DNA of 64,000 bases, from positions 310,001 through 374,000 of the forward strand of contig CAZDWZ010000001.1 of the NCBI GenBank assembly GCA_964509425.1. The letters run 5' to 3'. A program made the position numbers and the translations under genes. Below are positions 8,011 to 17,173 of this stretch, piece by piece. Origin of the DNA: CAZDWZ01 sp964509425. GTDB taxonomy: Bacteria > Bdellovibrionota_C > UBA2361 > SZUA-149 > CAZDWZ01. The notes under the pieces were generated by a model that saw only the letters and a program-made list of their open reading frames with translations, searched no databases and had not been told where the DNA came from. Positions within the stretch are counted from its first letter, which is position 1. Each line of letters opens with the position of its first letter.

Positions 8011-9567
8011 ATGAAGATACCCGGCTACTACACCTCTTCCCCTTTTCCTCTCTCACACGGTCACATAAAGGAACACGGTCAGCAAGCGGAACGATCACAG
8101 AGGAACTCAACTTCGAGCACCATCGCTCCGTCGACAACGACGCGCCATATGGGCAAAGAGCCCGGTGGGGAAATTATCCCCTCTAGACCGGCGAGAGCTT
8201 CTGCCAATCCACTTTCGATTCTGCTGGAAAATAAGGTGTATCGCGAATTGATGCGTGGGCCGCAGACGGTCGGGGCATTTGCTCCCGCGGCGGAGTCACA
8301 ACGTGCAGCAGATAAAGCGGAAGGCATCGGTTTGTTGCAGGGCGCGAGGGACTTTGCCGACCTGATCAGCCGAGGCATCGCTTCCGTCGAGGTCGAAGAA
8401 AAATCGAGCGGGTCAGCGCCGACTCTCGAGGACATCTCGTTCGTACTGGGACAGATGGAGGAGCTGGGTGTCGAAGGCCGGGAACAGCTGCTCAAACATT
8501 TCGGAAGCGAAGCATTGAGATCGGCAAGAACTCTGCTCACCGAGACGTCTGCGGGGACTTCCGGCACCGTGTCGGCGAGCGTTGTAAGGACCGGCGCCGC
8601 GAAGGCCGGAATGACAACAACTGGTGGTGTGGCGGGCAGTGGGGCAGCGACGGTCGGCGGTGTGGCTTCGGGGACATCGTCTACACTTCCAGGGTCTCCT
8701 TTAACCGGTGTCGGAGGGAGGATCCTGGGATTGGCGGGGGCGATCTATTCGGGGTACCAGCTTATTGCGAATTGGGGAAAGACAGACATTACAACGGGCG
8801 CGCTAAACGGCACGGCCGCCGGTGCTTACATCGGATCAGCATTTCCTGGTTTGGGAACGGTCGTCGGTGGCGTTATCGGAGGACTCCTCGGCGCGGCATC
8901 CGGAGTGTTTCGATCAAGCGGAAAGCACGAAGATCAAAAGGTTCGGGATCACCTGCGGAACGGTCTGCAGAACCTTGGGATCGCGGATAAAGAGTTCAAA
9001 ATTCAGCTTGCCGATGGAACCTTTTATGACATCGGAAAAGACGGAGGTTTCACGTTACGAAATCTCGACGGTTCCTCGAGACGGGTCTATGACACCGATT
9101 CGTCGAATCCACTTACATCCCAAGCGATCGGACTCATCAATCCACTGGCTTCTCTTCTCGCCGGTGAGAATCCAAAAGCCACCTCCGATCTCGCAGGAAT
9201 GTTGACGAATGCCGTGATGAGCAGCGCCGAGAATCTCGAAGACGTCCGGAAGAACGTACTAAAAATCGTTTCGAATCTGGGTTTGACCGAGGAGCGATTC
9301 AACGCGGCTTTCGCGAAGTACGCCGAGAACAAAAATCTCAGTGGGGAGGACTATGCGCGGTTCATGAATGGAATACACACCATCTTCAATCCTCAGGCGC
9401 TCGAAGCTCAGGCGCCTGAGCTCTTCTCAAGGCTCAGGAAGGTCGAAACGGAAACGGCTGTTCGCCCCAAGCTTCGCGAGATAAAAGCGAACGGGGAGGA
9501 GCGCGTGCTATTCCAATCGACACAGGGAGGCGCACTCGTTGCTGAGCCTGCGACTTCCATGTCTTAG
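8011..9567 (+). CDS. Unknown protein with glycine-zipper hydrophobic core
   Basis: 518 aa, preceded by AAAGGA at 8-base spacing. There is no signal peptide: the N-terminus is polar, rich in S, T and H. Residues about 185-235 are low-complexity G, S, T and A. Residues about 230-300 form two or three hydrophobic helices with glycine-zipper spacing (I-G-S-A-F-P-G-L-G-T-V-V-G-G-V-I-G-G-L-L-G-A). The C-terminal 200 residues are predicted helical and charged. Glycine-zipper helices of this kind occur in proteins that insert into or span membranes, including secreted toxins and effectors. No secretion genes lie next to it, so an effector role is speculation. It may be a single-gene transcript. Confidence 0.7.
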   Translation: MKIPGYYTSSPFPLSHGHIKEHGQQAERSQRNSTSSTIAPSTTTRHMGKEPGGEIIPSRPARASANPLSILLENKVYRELMRGPQTVGAFAPAAESQRAADKAEGIGLLQGARDFADLISRGIASVEVEEKSSGSAPTLEDISFVLGQMEELGVEGREQLLKHFGSEALRSARTLLTETSAGTSGTVSASVVRTGAAKAGMTTTGGVAGSGAATVGGVASGTSSTLPGSPLTGVGGRILGLAGAIYSGYQLIANWGKTDITTGALNGTAAGAYIGSAFPGLGTVVGGVIGGLLGAASGVFRSSGKHEDQKVRDHLRNGLQNLGIADKEFKIQLADGTFYDIGKDGGFTLRNLDGSSRRVYDTDSSNPLTSQAIGLINPLASLLAGENPKATSDLAGMLTNAVMSSAENLEDVRKNVLKIVSNLGLTEERFNAAFAKYAENKNLSGEDYARFMNGIHTIFNPQALEAQAPELFSRLRKVETETAVRPKLREIKANGEERVLFQSTQGGALVAEPATSMS

Positions 9568-9690
9568 GGTTTTAACTCTCAGCGTGAAGAAAATCCGGCC
9601 CCCGCCCCCAACTTTCCCCAATCAGCGAGCTGAGCGTTGTACGGGATATCTGACCAACGAAGGATGAACGCAACGAGATCGGACAAGACG

Positions 9691-10200
9691 TCAGCCGACT
9701 GTCCGGATTCCCATAAAATCCGCGAGTCGCTCCGTCTGTGCTCTCGGCGGCGCAACGGTCCCGAGCAAGGTGCTCAGCTTCGCGAAAGACACCAATGCGC
9801 TATTTAGCATCTGTTGGTCGATTTCAGGTTCTTCAGACAATAAAAATGAACACGTCGCCAGCGTCTGACTCAAAAGGTGCGATGTCGCTTTGATGGTCGC
9901 CAACATCTTCCCGTGCTGGAGGAGCTGGTCGGTCGAGCCGGTGAATTCTCCGAGCTCACGCAGAAGTGCCGAGCAGCTCTCACATTCGGCACGAAGAAGA
10001 ACCAGCCGAGTGACCGCCGCCTGCCGAACCGCAGGAAGCTCCTCAGATTCACGCAAGCGGAAAATCGAGGAGAATTCAGCAAAGAGATCATCGAGCGCGG
10101 TCACCGAGGTCTCACAAATAACGAGGGGCCGTGACCGCCCCTTTCCGCATTCTTCGTTGATGCGATTTTCGAGTGTCAAATTATCGGTCGCGATAGCCAT
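9691..10200 (-). CDS. Helical protein of unknown function, last gene of the polA-sigma cluster
   Basis: 169 aa from the ATG at 10200, chosen because GAGGGAGGG lies 7 bases upstream; an upstream in-frame ATG lacks such a site. It is largely alpha-helical with a leucine-rich middle (L-L-R-E-L-G-E-F, L-L-Q-H-G-K-M-L, H-L-L-S-Q-T-L), with no signal peptide or membrane span. Several cysteines are scattered without a metal-site pattern. It lies 36 bp downstream of the anti-sigma-like gene in the same direction, so it is likely co-transcribed with polA, the sigma factor and the anti-sigma. No family recognised. Confidence 0.65.
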   Translation of the reverse strand: MAIATDNLTLENRINEECGKGRSRPLVICETSVTALDDLFAEFSSIFRLRESEELPAVRQAAVTRLVLLRAECESCSALLRELGEFTGSTDQLLQHGKMLATIKATSHLLSQTLATCSFLLSEEPEIDQQMLNSALVSFAKLSTLLGTVAPPRAQTERLADFMGIRTVG

Positions 10201-10236
10201 CGGCGAACCCTCCCTCAACGATGTTCGGCAGTGAAT

Positions 10237-11505
10237 TCAATTGAGCTCAGCGCTATTCGAAATGCCTTCTGCCGGAAGGCTCAAGGAGGCCATTGCTTCA
10301 GGTTGAGCGCTCGGTCTTGTGGCCACACCCTGGTCTGAAAGATTCTGAGGATGGATAACAAAACTACCGGCAGAAACACTCGCGTCCCCTGCGCTGCCGC
10401 TGGAGAGGGCGGTGCCACCGACACTATCCGCCGACGACTGATCAGACGGTGATTGATCACTCAGGGTTGAAGTATCGGGGGAGATTTGGGGGTTGATGCC
10501 GGCGGGATTAAGGAGCTGCATGGAGAAGGCCTCACTCAAGAGCTCTCGTTCTCGATTGGTCTCGGGCGGGGAAAACTGTGAGCTCGCCCAAAGCTGCCGG
10601 CTATACTGGGGGCTCGAGAATGTTTCTCGCCCGACCGGAATGCCGCGTTGCAATCCAAATAAGTCCGAAGGCAGCCGATAAATGGAATTCGCGAATGCCA
10701 GCTCGTTCACCGATTGATTTGCCATCTGGCTTGCCAATTGGTTCATAGCACTCCCATCTCGACCCGACGATACGAACGCCAAGGGCGACTGATCTCGTTC
10801 ATTTCGCCGATCTCGAGCCACACGAACGGCACTCTCGGGCGCCGCACTTGCAAGCATCGTGGAATCCGCTGCCGGATTGTTTCCGGGTGCTCCCGAGGCT
10901 GCCGAACCTGATGCCGCGGCAGGCGCCGCTTCACCAACTGTCGCATTTTCGGCAAGCGGCAAGTTCTTCGCCAAGAGTTTCGAATCGGCAGTCCCCGATT
11001 GCAAGCTCGCAAGAGGGAGTGAAGTTCTCCCGCCGATAATTCCCGAACCATCGGTGTTCTGTTGCACGGTGAGCATTATGAGAGCAGCAGCGCATCCTGC
11101 CGCAGTGAGTCCGCCCGCGAATCCAAACGAGAAACCTCGGCCGAACGATCCTCTCCTATACCCGGCTGAGGAAGCCGTTCCCAAATTTCGGGAAAATCCA
11201 AGTGTTTGAAGCAATCTCTGAGCGGTGAAACGGTTGGTTTTTAACTGCATTGCTTGCTCAGCGCGGAGGCAAGCTTCGAGCTTCGGCCAGATATCGATGT
11301 TGAAGGACTCGGCCTCCTTCATCACGGAGTTGCACCACTCCTTGGCCTCGGAGCGCACAAGCTCCAACTCAGATAACTTTTGCCGCAGCCGAGGATCTCC
11401 CGCTTCCATGCGCCGCGCCAACGCTCGATTTTCTTCCTCGGCTAACTCGCCGTCCAGGTAGGCCGCAAGCATAGCCTCAAGTTCCTTTTCGTCTTGATTT
11501 TGCAT
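10237..11505 (-). CDS. Membrane-anchored anti-sigma-factor-like protein
   Basis: 422 aa, 11 bp downstream of the ECF sigma gene, the usual place for a cognate anti-sigma factor. The N-terminal 70 residues (E-L-E-A-M-L-A-A-Y-L-D-G-E-L-A-E-E-E) match the start of anti-sigma domains that clasp an ECF sigma factor. No H-x3-C-x2-C zinc motif is present, so it would be the zinc-free type. One membrane span lies around residues 127-150 (G-F-A-G-G-L-T-A-A-G-C-A-A-A-L-I-M-L). The remaining about 270 residues would be periplasmic, low-complexity and rich in S, A, Q and N. The long disordered tail could sense envelope state or be a proteolysis target (inference). Confidence 0.75.
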   Translation of the reverse strand: MQNQDEKELEAMLAAYLDGELAEEENRALARRMEAGDPRLRQKLSELELVRSEAKEWCNSVMKEAESFNIDIWPKLEACLRAEQAMQLKTNRFTAQRLLQTLGFSRNLGTASSAGYRRGSFGRGFSFGFAGGLTAAGCAAALIMLTVQQNTDGSGIIGGRTSLPLASLQSGTADSKLLAKNLPLAENATVGEAAPAAASGSAASGAPGNNPAADSTMLASAAPESAVRVARDRRNERDQSPLAFVSSGRDGSAMNQLASQMANQSVNELAFANSIYRLPSDLFGLQRGIPVGRETFSSPQYSRQLWASSQFSPPETNRERELLSEAFSMQLLNPAGINPQISPDTSTLSDQSPSDQSSADSVGGTALSSGSAGDASVSAGSFVIHPQNLSDQGVATRPSAQPEAMASLSLPAEGISNSAELN

Positions 11506-11516
11506 ACGCTTTCTCC

Positions 11517-12575
11517 CTAGTGCTCTCTCGCATAGCTTTGTTTCACACCTTTGATCCGTAGTTCGGCTTCGCGCGCTTCCGCCTCGCGCTGCACTTCATC
11601 GGATTCTTGACCGCTCAAGGAATCGCTCAACAAACCGTTGTCGATCCCGTTTTCTCTCAATTCACTGTCCTTGAGCCGTTTGTGATTTCCTTCTCTCTCT
11701 AGACTGGTTCCGGCCGGCGCAAATTCAGCTAATATTTTCTGAAGTCGTCGACGGGCATGATGGAGGCGGCTCATTACCGTGCCTTTCGTGCACCCGACCG
11801 CGTCCGCAATTTCTGCGTAGGACAATCCGTCAATCTCTCTGAGAACGATGACAGCGCGATGGTCGGCACTCAGCGTATCCATCGCCTCGGTGATTTTTGT
11901 CTTGAGCTCTCCACGATGGAGGACATCTTCCGGACCGGGAACATTTCCGATGACAACATCGGTTGATCTTCCTGCACCCCCGGCTCGCTCATCCGCCGCA
12001 GCAACATATCCGTCCAGGGCTCCGTACTCACCGACGCTCGCTTCTGTTCTGCGATATTTTTTTCTCGACAGATCTATCGCAAGATTAAAAACGATCCGGT
12101 ACAGCCACGTATAGAAAGACGATTGACCGCGAAAACTGTTCAAATTGCGGTACGCTTTTAAGAAGCCGTCTTGGACTACGTCTTCAGCATCTTCGCGACT
12201 TCTCAGCACGGCGAAGGCAACCGCGAATACTCGTGATTGGTATTTCTTTACAAGCTCTCGAAATGCATCCAGATCTCCGGATCTTGCTCGTTCGACAAGC
12301 TCACGTTGACGTGCTTCAGCTTCGGCGTCTCGGCGCGCGATCTCGGGTTGGTGTACTTCGTCGGGCGGCAGCGCTTCCACACCCGCGGCCGACATCTCAC
12401 CCGAGGGATCTTGACCCGAGGGATCTTGAGCGGTGACGCTGAGATCGTCTGAACCGGCACCTGAATTTTTGGCCTTGCCCGAATCCATCGGTTCTCCAGA
12501 GGTTCTCTCACCGTACTGCTGAGAACCAACCTTTTTCGCGCTGACCGTCGCGCCAACAAATAAGGTTCCTATCAT
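11517..12575 (-). CDS. ECF (RpoE-type) sigma factor with long extensions
   Basis: 352 aa from the ATG at 12575, which overlaps the polA stop (ATGA) and has GGGGAG upstream. Another ATG at 12488 with GGAG is also possible. Sigma region 2 covers about residues 85-170 (S-R-E-D-A-E-D-V-V-Q-D-G-F-L-K-A-Y, T-W-L-Y-R-I-V-F-N-L-A-I-D) and region 4 about 225-285 (L-S-A-D-H-R-A-V-I-V-L-R-E, Y-A-E-I-A-D-A, G-T-V-M-S-R-L-H-H-A-R). Both are well formed, so it should bind core RNA polymerase and promoters. Unusually, it carries a disordered N-terminal extension of about 80 residues and a charged C-terminal tail of about 70 beyond region 4. Typical family length is about 190. Confidence 0.9.
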   Translation of the reverse strand: MIGTLFVGATVSAKKVGSQQYGERTSGEPMDSGKAKNSGAGSDDLSVTAQDPSGQDPSGEMSAAGVEALPPDEVHQPEIARRDAEAEARQRELVERARSGDLDAFRELVKKYQSRVFAVAFAVLRSREDAEDVVQDGFLKAYRNLNSFRGQSSFYTWLYRIVFNLAIDLSRKKYRRTEASVGEYGALDGYVAAADERAGGAGRSTDVVIGNVPGPEDVLHRGELKTKITEAMDTLSADHRAVIVLREIDGLSYAEIADAVGCTKGTVMSRLHHARRRLQKILAEFAPAGTSLEREGNHKRLKDSELRENGIDNGLLSDSLSGQESDEVQREAEAREAELRIKGVKQSYAREH

Positions 12576-15376
12576 ACCGCGTCTCCCCAATTCCGGCCAC
12601 CTCGGATATCCACCACGAGAGGCACATCGAGCGAAGTCGCCGATTCCATTTGCTTTTGAATTCCCTCACGTGCGGCTTCGTAACGCTCTTCGTCGACCTC
12701 GAACACGAGTTCATCGTGTACCTGCAACACCATTTTTACGCCGTCATCACCCGCAAACTTTTGATGCAAGTTAATCATCGCGAGTTTGATGATTTCGGCA
12801 GCAGTTCCCTGAATCGTGGAATTTTGGAGGGCACGCCGTGCATAACCAGGGTCGCGTCCCTGAGTTTCGATATCGGCAAGATATCTCCGGCGTCCGAAAA
12901 GAGTCTGACTGTAGCCCAAAGACTCGACGGTCGCTTCAACACTCTCGTAGTATTGCTTTACCTTTGGATACCTCGCGAAATACCCGTCGATGAAACCTTG
13001 GGCTTCTTTCCTGGAAACGCCGAGCTCTCCGGAAAGACGAAACGCACCCATTCCGTAAACCACCCCAAAGTTGATCGTTTTCGCGATTCGCCGACGTTCT
13101 TTCTTTTCGTCCGGAGTGAGGGCGAGATCGAAACCGAATATCTCATCGGCAGTTCGTTGGTGGATGTCGACACCGGACATAAAGGCTTTCTTCAAATTCT
13201 CGTCCCCAGAGAGGTGTGCAAGAATTCTAAGCTCAATCTGCGAATAGTCGGCCGCGATGATTTTTTTGCCGTTCATCGCGGAGAAGGCCTTTCGGATGGT
13301 CCGGCCTCGCTCATTCTTGATTGGAATATTCTGCAGATTCGGCTCAGTCGAGCTCAAGCGGCCGGTCGCCGCAATGGCCTGGTTGAACGAGGTGTGAACG
13401 CGACCCGTCGCCGGATGAACGAGTCGGCCGAGCGCCACAACGTATGTCGAGAGAAGCTTGTGAAGCTCCCGGTAATCAAGAAGCTCTGCCGCTACTTTAT
13501 GCTCCGCGCTCAGAAGCTCGAGCACCGATGCATCGGTCGAATAGCCGGATTGCGTCCGCTTTACCCCCTTCGTCGGAAGCTTAAGCTCGTCGAAAAGCAC
13601 CACCGCGAGCTGCTTGGGCGAGTTCAGATTGAACTCTCGCCCGACTAGCGCGTAGATGCGGGCTTCTATCTCCTTCAACTCCTTCGATAGGTCTTGCTCA
13701 AGGATCGAGAGCGCAGACATATCGACATAAATTCCCGTTCGCTCCATCTCGGAAAGAACCGGAATGAGCGGCATCTCGATCTGCTCAAATAAAGAATACG
13801 GAGTGATGTCTTCCGGGCGAGCGTTTCCGCGAAGCTCAGACGTCAAAGCCTCGACGACTCCCCACGTGGCATCTGCGTCATGTGAGGCATAATGGGCGAT
13901 TCGCTCGGTCGGCAAAACCAGAATGTCTGACTCTTCGCCTAGGAGCTCCTCGTAACTTAGCATCTGTTCACCGAGATAGGTCTGGGCAAGAGTCTTTAGT
14001 CCGCCAGATCTCCGATCAGGGTGGAGGAGATGAAATGCAATCATTCCGTCGTTCAGCTTCCCTCGAACGCGTATGCCGAACTGAGCAAGGACTCCGATGT
14101 CGAACTTGATGTTGTAGCCCGATTTCGCAATTTCTTCGTTTTCGAAGATTGGCTTCAGGAGCCGAAGAACCTCGGAGGCATCGGGAACATCAATTTCTGA
14201 GAGCGGCACTTCCTCCGATTTTTCAAGAGGGAGTAATGTTGGATCCAACTTGGCTGGCTGTTGCCGAATGAGAGGAAGATAAAATGCTTCGTTCCGTTTC
14301 CAAGAGAACGAAATTCCCACGAGCTCCGCAGTAAGGGTGTCGAGACCCGTGGTTTCTGTATCGAAGGCAAATTCCGTTACGCGAGACAGTTTATCGGCGA
14401 ATCCAGGAAGGGAGTCGCGAGTGATGATTGTATACGCCTTCCCCGCATATCGAGTTTCGGGAGCAGCTTGGCCGGACACCGAGCCGGCGCCAGAGCTTCG
14501 AAGTTCGAAAAGGTTTTCAAAACCCGAACGGAACTCCAGGTCGCTGCAGAGCGCACGCAAAGCCGGTGAGTCGATGCCACCCCAGTGATAATCGCTCAAT
14601 TGTGCAGACAGAAACGGTTCCACTTGTGAATCCAATCCCACCAGGGTGTGGCTTAGACGGACGACATCAAGGGATGATTCAATCTTCTCCTGAACCCCTT
14701 TCGCCCCTCTCAGGCCCGGCACTCGCGATATTTCACTAGGATTTTCAAGCACTTTTGCTAGCGACCCAAAATGTTGGAGCAGAGCCACCGCGGTTTTCGG
14801 TCCGACGCCCTTCACCCCTGGGACGTTGTCGGACGAGTCGCCGATGATGGCGAGATAGTCTTGGATCTGTCCCGGCGGAACCCCCATCTTCTCGATGACC
14901 GCCTTGCTGTCAAACCGCACGTCACGCATCGCGTCATAGACAGTAACTCCGTCCTCGACGAGCTGAAGCAGATCCTTGTCGCCGCTTACCACAACAACAG
15001 GCTGACCTTCGGCCTTCGCCCGTCTCACCAACGTGGCAATGATATCATCCGCCTCCACGCCGGCCTTCTCGAGCGACCGCATTCCCATCGCTTCGACGAT
15101 TTTCCTGAAGTACGGGAGCTGCGGCACAAGTTCCGCCGGGCACTCATCGCGATTTGCTTTGTAGTCGGCGTACATTTCGTGACGAAACGTCGGCTCAGGA
15201 CGATCAAAGGCGACAGCGATATTCTCCGGATTTTCTTCTCTCAGAAGCTTCCCGAACATCTTCAGAAATCCGAACAACGCGTTCGTCGGAAGCCCCTTCG
15301 AGTTACTGAGGTTGGTCAGCGCAAAAAATGCGCGAAAAATGTATCCCGAGCCATCAACGATGTAGAGTGTAGACAT
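12572..15376 (-). CDS. polA: DNA polymerase I
   Basis: 934 aa from the ATG at 15376 (M-S-T-L-Y-I-V-D-G-S-G, the standard PolA N-terminus). It fills gaps and removes RNA primers in replication and repair. All three domains are complete. The 5'-3' exonuclease domain is about residues 1-290. The 3'-5' exonuclease keeps its catalytic D339-T-E341, so proofreading should be active. In the polymerase domain motif A is D-Y-S-Q-I-E-L-R, motif B R-R-I-A-K-T-I-N-F-G-V-V-Y-G, and motif C V-H-D-E-L. The last codons overlap the ECF sigma gene as ATGA, which couples an essential repair polymerase to a sigma/anti-sigma pair. Confidence 0.97.
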   Translation of the reverse strand: MSTLYIVDGSGYIFRAFFALTNLSNSKGLPTNALFGFLKMFGKLLREENPENIAVAFDRPEPTFRHEMYADYKANRDECPAELVPQLPYFRKIVEAMGMRSLEKAGVEADDIIATLVRRAKAEGQPVVVVSGDKDLLQLVEDGVTVYDAMRDVRFDSKAVIEKMGVPPGQIQDYLAIIGDSSDNVPGVKGVGPKTAVALLQHFGSLAKVLENPSEISRVPGLRGAKGVQEKIESSLDVVRLSHTLVGLDSQVEPFLSAQLSDYHWGGIDSPALRALCSDLEFRSGFENLFELRSSGAGSVSGQAAPETRYAGKAYTIITRDSLPGFADKLSRVTEFAFDTETTGLDTLTAELVGISFSWKRNEAFYLPLIRQQPAKLDPTLLPLEKSEEVPLSEIDVPDASEVLRLLKPIFENEEIAKSGYNIKFDIGVLAQFGIRVRGKLNDGMIAFHLLHPDRRSGGLKTLAQTYLGEQMLSYEELLGEESDILVLPTERIAHYASHDADATWGVVEALTSELRGNARPEDITPYSLFEQIEMPLIPVLSEMERTGIYVDMSALSILEQDLSKELKEIEARIYALVGREFNLNSPKQLAVVLFDELKLPTKGVKRTQSGYSTDASVLELLSAEHKVAAELLDYRELHKLLSTYVVALGRLVHPATGRVHTSFNQAIAATGRLSSTEPNLQNIPIKNERGRTIRKAFSAMNGKKIIAADYSQIELRILAHLSGDENLKKAFMSGVDIHQRTADEIFGFDLALTPDEKKERRRIAKTINFGVVYGMGAFRLSGELGVSRKEAQGFIDGYFARYPKVKQYYESVEATVESLGYSQTLFGRRRYLADIETQGRDPGYARRALQNSTIQGTAAEIIKLAMINLHQKFAGDDGVKMVLQVHDELVFEVDEERYEAAREGIQKQMESATSLDVPLVVDIRGGRNWGDAV

Positions 15377-15443
15377 GCGGGCGTTATAGAACATTCGTAT
15401 GAAAACAGAAAAGAAAGCCGCAAATTCAACGGTCCGAAATCGG

Positions 15444-15475
15444 GAACCGACCCGCCGCCTAGGACGGGTCGGTTC
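15444..15475 (-). terminator. Strong hairpin between the HAF-repeat gene and polA
   Basis: A perfect 11-bp inverted repeat, GAACCGACCCG (15444-15454) and CGGGTCGGTTC (15465-15475), with a 10-base spacer that itself contains the palindrome CCTAGG. It lies 27 bp past the stop of the upstream minus-strand gene. No U tract follows on either strand, so if it ends transcription it is not a textbook intrinsic terminator. It could instead protect the message end or be a protein site. Confidence 0.5.
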
Positions 15476-15501
15476 AAATTGAGCTCAGCGCTCAAAAAAT
15501 T

Positions 15502-17133
15502 CTACGCTCCGGAATCGTTATTCACGACCGGCTGCAACTTGATTGACGCCTCTCCGCTTCGAAGTGTGGGATGACCGATGGGAGCGACCACAGAATAGAC
15601 AGCTTTGTCAGGATTGAACCGATGGAGGAAGGTTCCTCTTCCTCGTGAGTCCGTCCGTCCGAACGCCACCGCTTTTCCCTCACCGTTCACGAGCATTGCA
15701 TTCGCTCTCGCGACCGGCCTCCCGGTGACATCACGAACTTCAAAACTCGCACGGCATGCGGTATTCGGCGCGATAATATACTCTCCGTCTGAGTTCATCT
15801 TTCGGCCGCACCGATCCAGAAGCTTGGCGGAAACGGTCGGACAGTAATTTTGAACCTTGGGCTTCATGTGACGGGTGGGAATCAGCAAGATCGAAGAGAA
15901 CGTCGGTGACGCGGAGAGATGAATTCCCTTCACGAGCACCCACCCGACGTCGTTCATCGTATCAGCCACATACGTTTCAAGTTTCATTGGTTGCGGAAGT
16001 GCACACTCTAAATCGACGACGCTTCCGTCGCTTCGGACGATGCTCGGGTGCGTATTTTTCTCGGAATAGCCAAGAATGGCTCCATCGACAGCGATTGCAG
16101 ACTCCTCGTAGATCTTGTTCAAACGATTGACGAAGCCGGGAGCGAGCATCCCCGTTTTCACGTCAAGTACTGTTGAACGCGTAAGGAGAAAATCCGATCC
16201 TCCGAGATCAACCGGCACGCTCCCCGGTTGATAAATGCCGAAGTTTGCGGAGGCATTTAAGAATTGCTCACCATCGATTGGACCTAAAGACGGAACGAAG
16301 AGATGGACTGAGCCCAGCCCCGGAACATGGGAAAACCCGAACTCAGAAAACGCGCTTCTTCCGAAAACGATACCGGCTTCGGAAAGATGAGTCGGAATCA
16401 GACCGGTGATTGAAGCCTGGGAGTCGTTGGGGCGATCCGCGCCACGCAGCGTGTAATACGACGTGTATCCAAAATCTTTTGAGAGCGCGCGTTCCGCTGC
16501 TTGATATGCCCCGGCGGAATTGCGCGTCGCAACAAAAGTTCGGCGAATATAGCGTGGCCCCAAGGGAATGTTAGGATTGTTGACATCCTCAGGTCTTGAT
16601 TCAATCAACGTAGAGACAGAAAGAAGCACATCGCCATTCTGATTGATGTCATGGAGCCACGCTTGATCGAACTCTGGAGGAAGACCAGAAATAACCTGCG
16701 CTCCGGTGCCCGGAGTGTAGACTGCCGGCAACAAACGTTGAGTGGGACTCTCGAGCTGAAGAAACACCCCGGCGATTTGCCCCCGATCGTTTATCGCAGA
16801 CGGGATGAGATTTCGACCCATCAATGATGCGGTATAGGTCGTCGTTCCGTCGGCCGTTAAAACGAAGCCGGTGGCTCTCACCTGCTCTGTGTATCCGATT
16901 GTCGACGCATCGGTGTACCCGACAATTGTCCCCAAGTTGTTGATGTCGCGTATCTCCAAAGTTCCGCTGAGTTTAGGGTCCGCTCCGAGGTAGACGGCCG
17001 CGTAAGGACTCCTCAGTTTCTCCGCAAGATTCAACGCCTCTTCGACCGGCGCCGCGGCAACCGGAAGCGGAAAACAGGAAAAGAGTAAACAAGTCGCAAA
17101 AGTTGATGAAAAAAAGGTTCGTCTGGCTTTCAT
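15502..17133 (-). CDS. Secreted protein with HAF-type repeats
   Basis: 543 aa with a strong AGGAGGT site 6 bases before the ATG and an N-terminal signal peptide (hydrophobic core about residues 8-27, P-V-A-A-A cleavage region). The N-terminal two thirds contain repeats of the HAF 'probable extracellular repeat' kind, such as D-I-N-N-L-G-T-I-V-G-Y and A-I-N-D-R-G-Q-I-A-G-V-F, which form beta-propeller-like surfaces. The C-terminal 130 residues (about 410-540) carry cysteines and an Ig-like stretch. It should be exported to the periplasm, cell surface or medium. Function unknown. It is transcribed divergently from a lipoprotein gene, with a repeated dyad element between them. Confidence 0.7.
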   Translation of the reverse strand: MKARRTFFSSTFATCLLFSCFPLPVAAAPVEEALNLAEKLRSPYAAVYLGADPKLSGTLEIRDINNLGTIVGYTDASTIGYTEQVRATGFVLTADGTTTYTASLMGRNLIPSAINDRGQIAGVFLQLESPTQRLLPAVYTPGTGAQVISGLPPEFDQAWLHDINQNGDVLLSVSTLIESRPEDVNNPNIPLGPRYIRRTFVATRNSAGAYQAAERALSKDFGYTSYYTLRGADRPNDSQASITGLIPTHLSEAGIVFGRSAFSEFGFSHVPGLGSVHLFVPSLGPIDGEQFLNASANFGIYQPGSVPVDLGGSDFLLTRSTVLDVKTGMLAPGFVNRLNKIYEESAIAVDGAILGYSEKNTHPSIVRSDGSVVDLECALPQPMKLETYVADTMNDVGWVLVKGIHLSASPTFSSILLIPTRHMKPKVQNYCPTVSAKLLDRCGRKMNSDGEYIIAPNTACRASFEVRDVTGRPVARANAMLVNGEGKAVAFGRTDSRGRGTFLHRFNPDKAVYSVVAPIGHPTLRSGEASIKLQPVVNNDSGA

Positions 17134-17173
17134 GGCATACCTCCTGGTGGACGTGATTTCCGGACGATATCAT

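Noticed and set aside
13000..13648. Long plus-strand open frame opposite polA
   Set aside because: Shadow frame: the minus strand encodes clear polymerase motifs, and the plus product has no domain.
10235..15492. Identical 16-base string AATTGAGCTCAGCGCT near 10238 and 15478
   Set aside because: A single 16-mer match in 64 kb is close to chance; the first copy is coding and the flanks differ.
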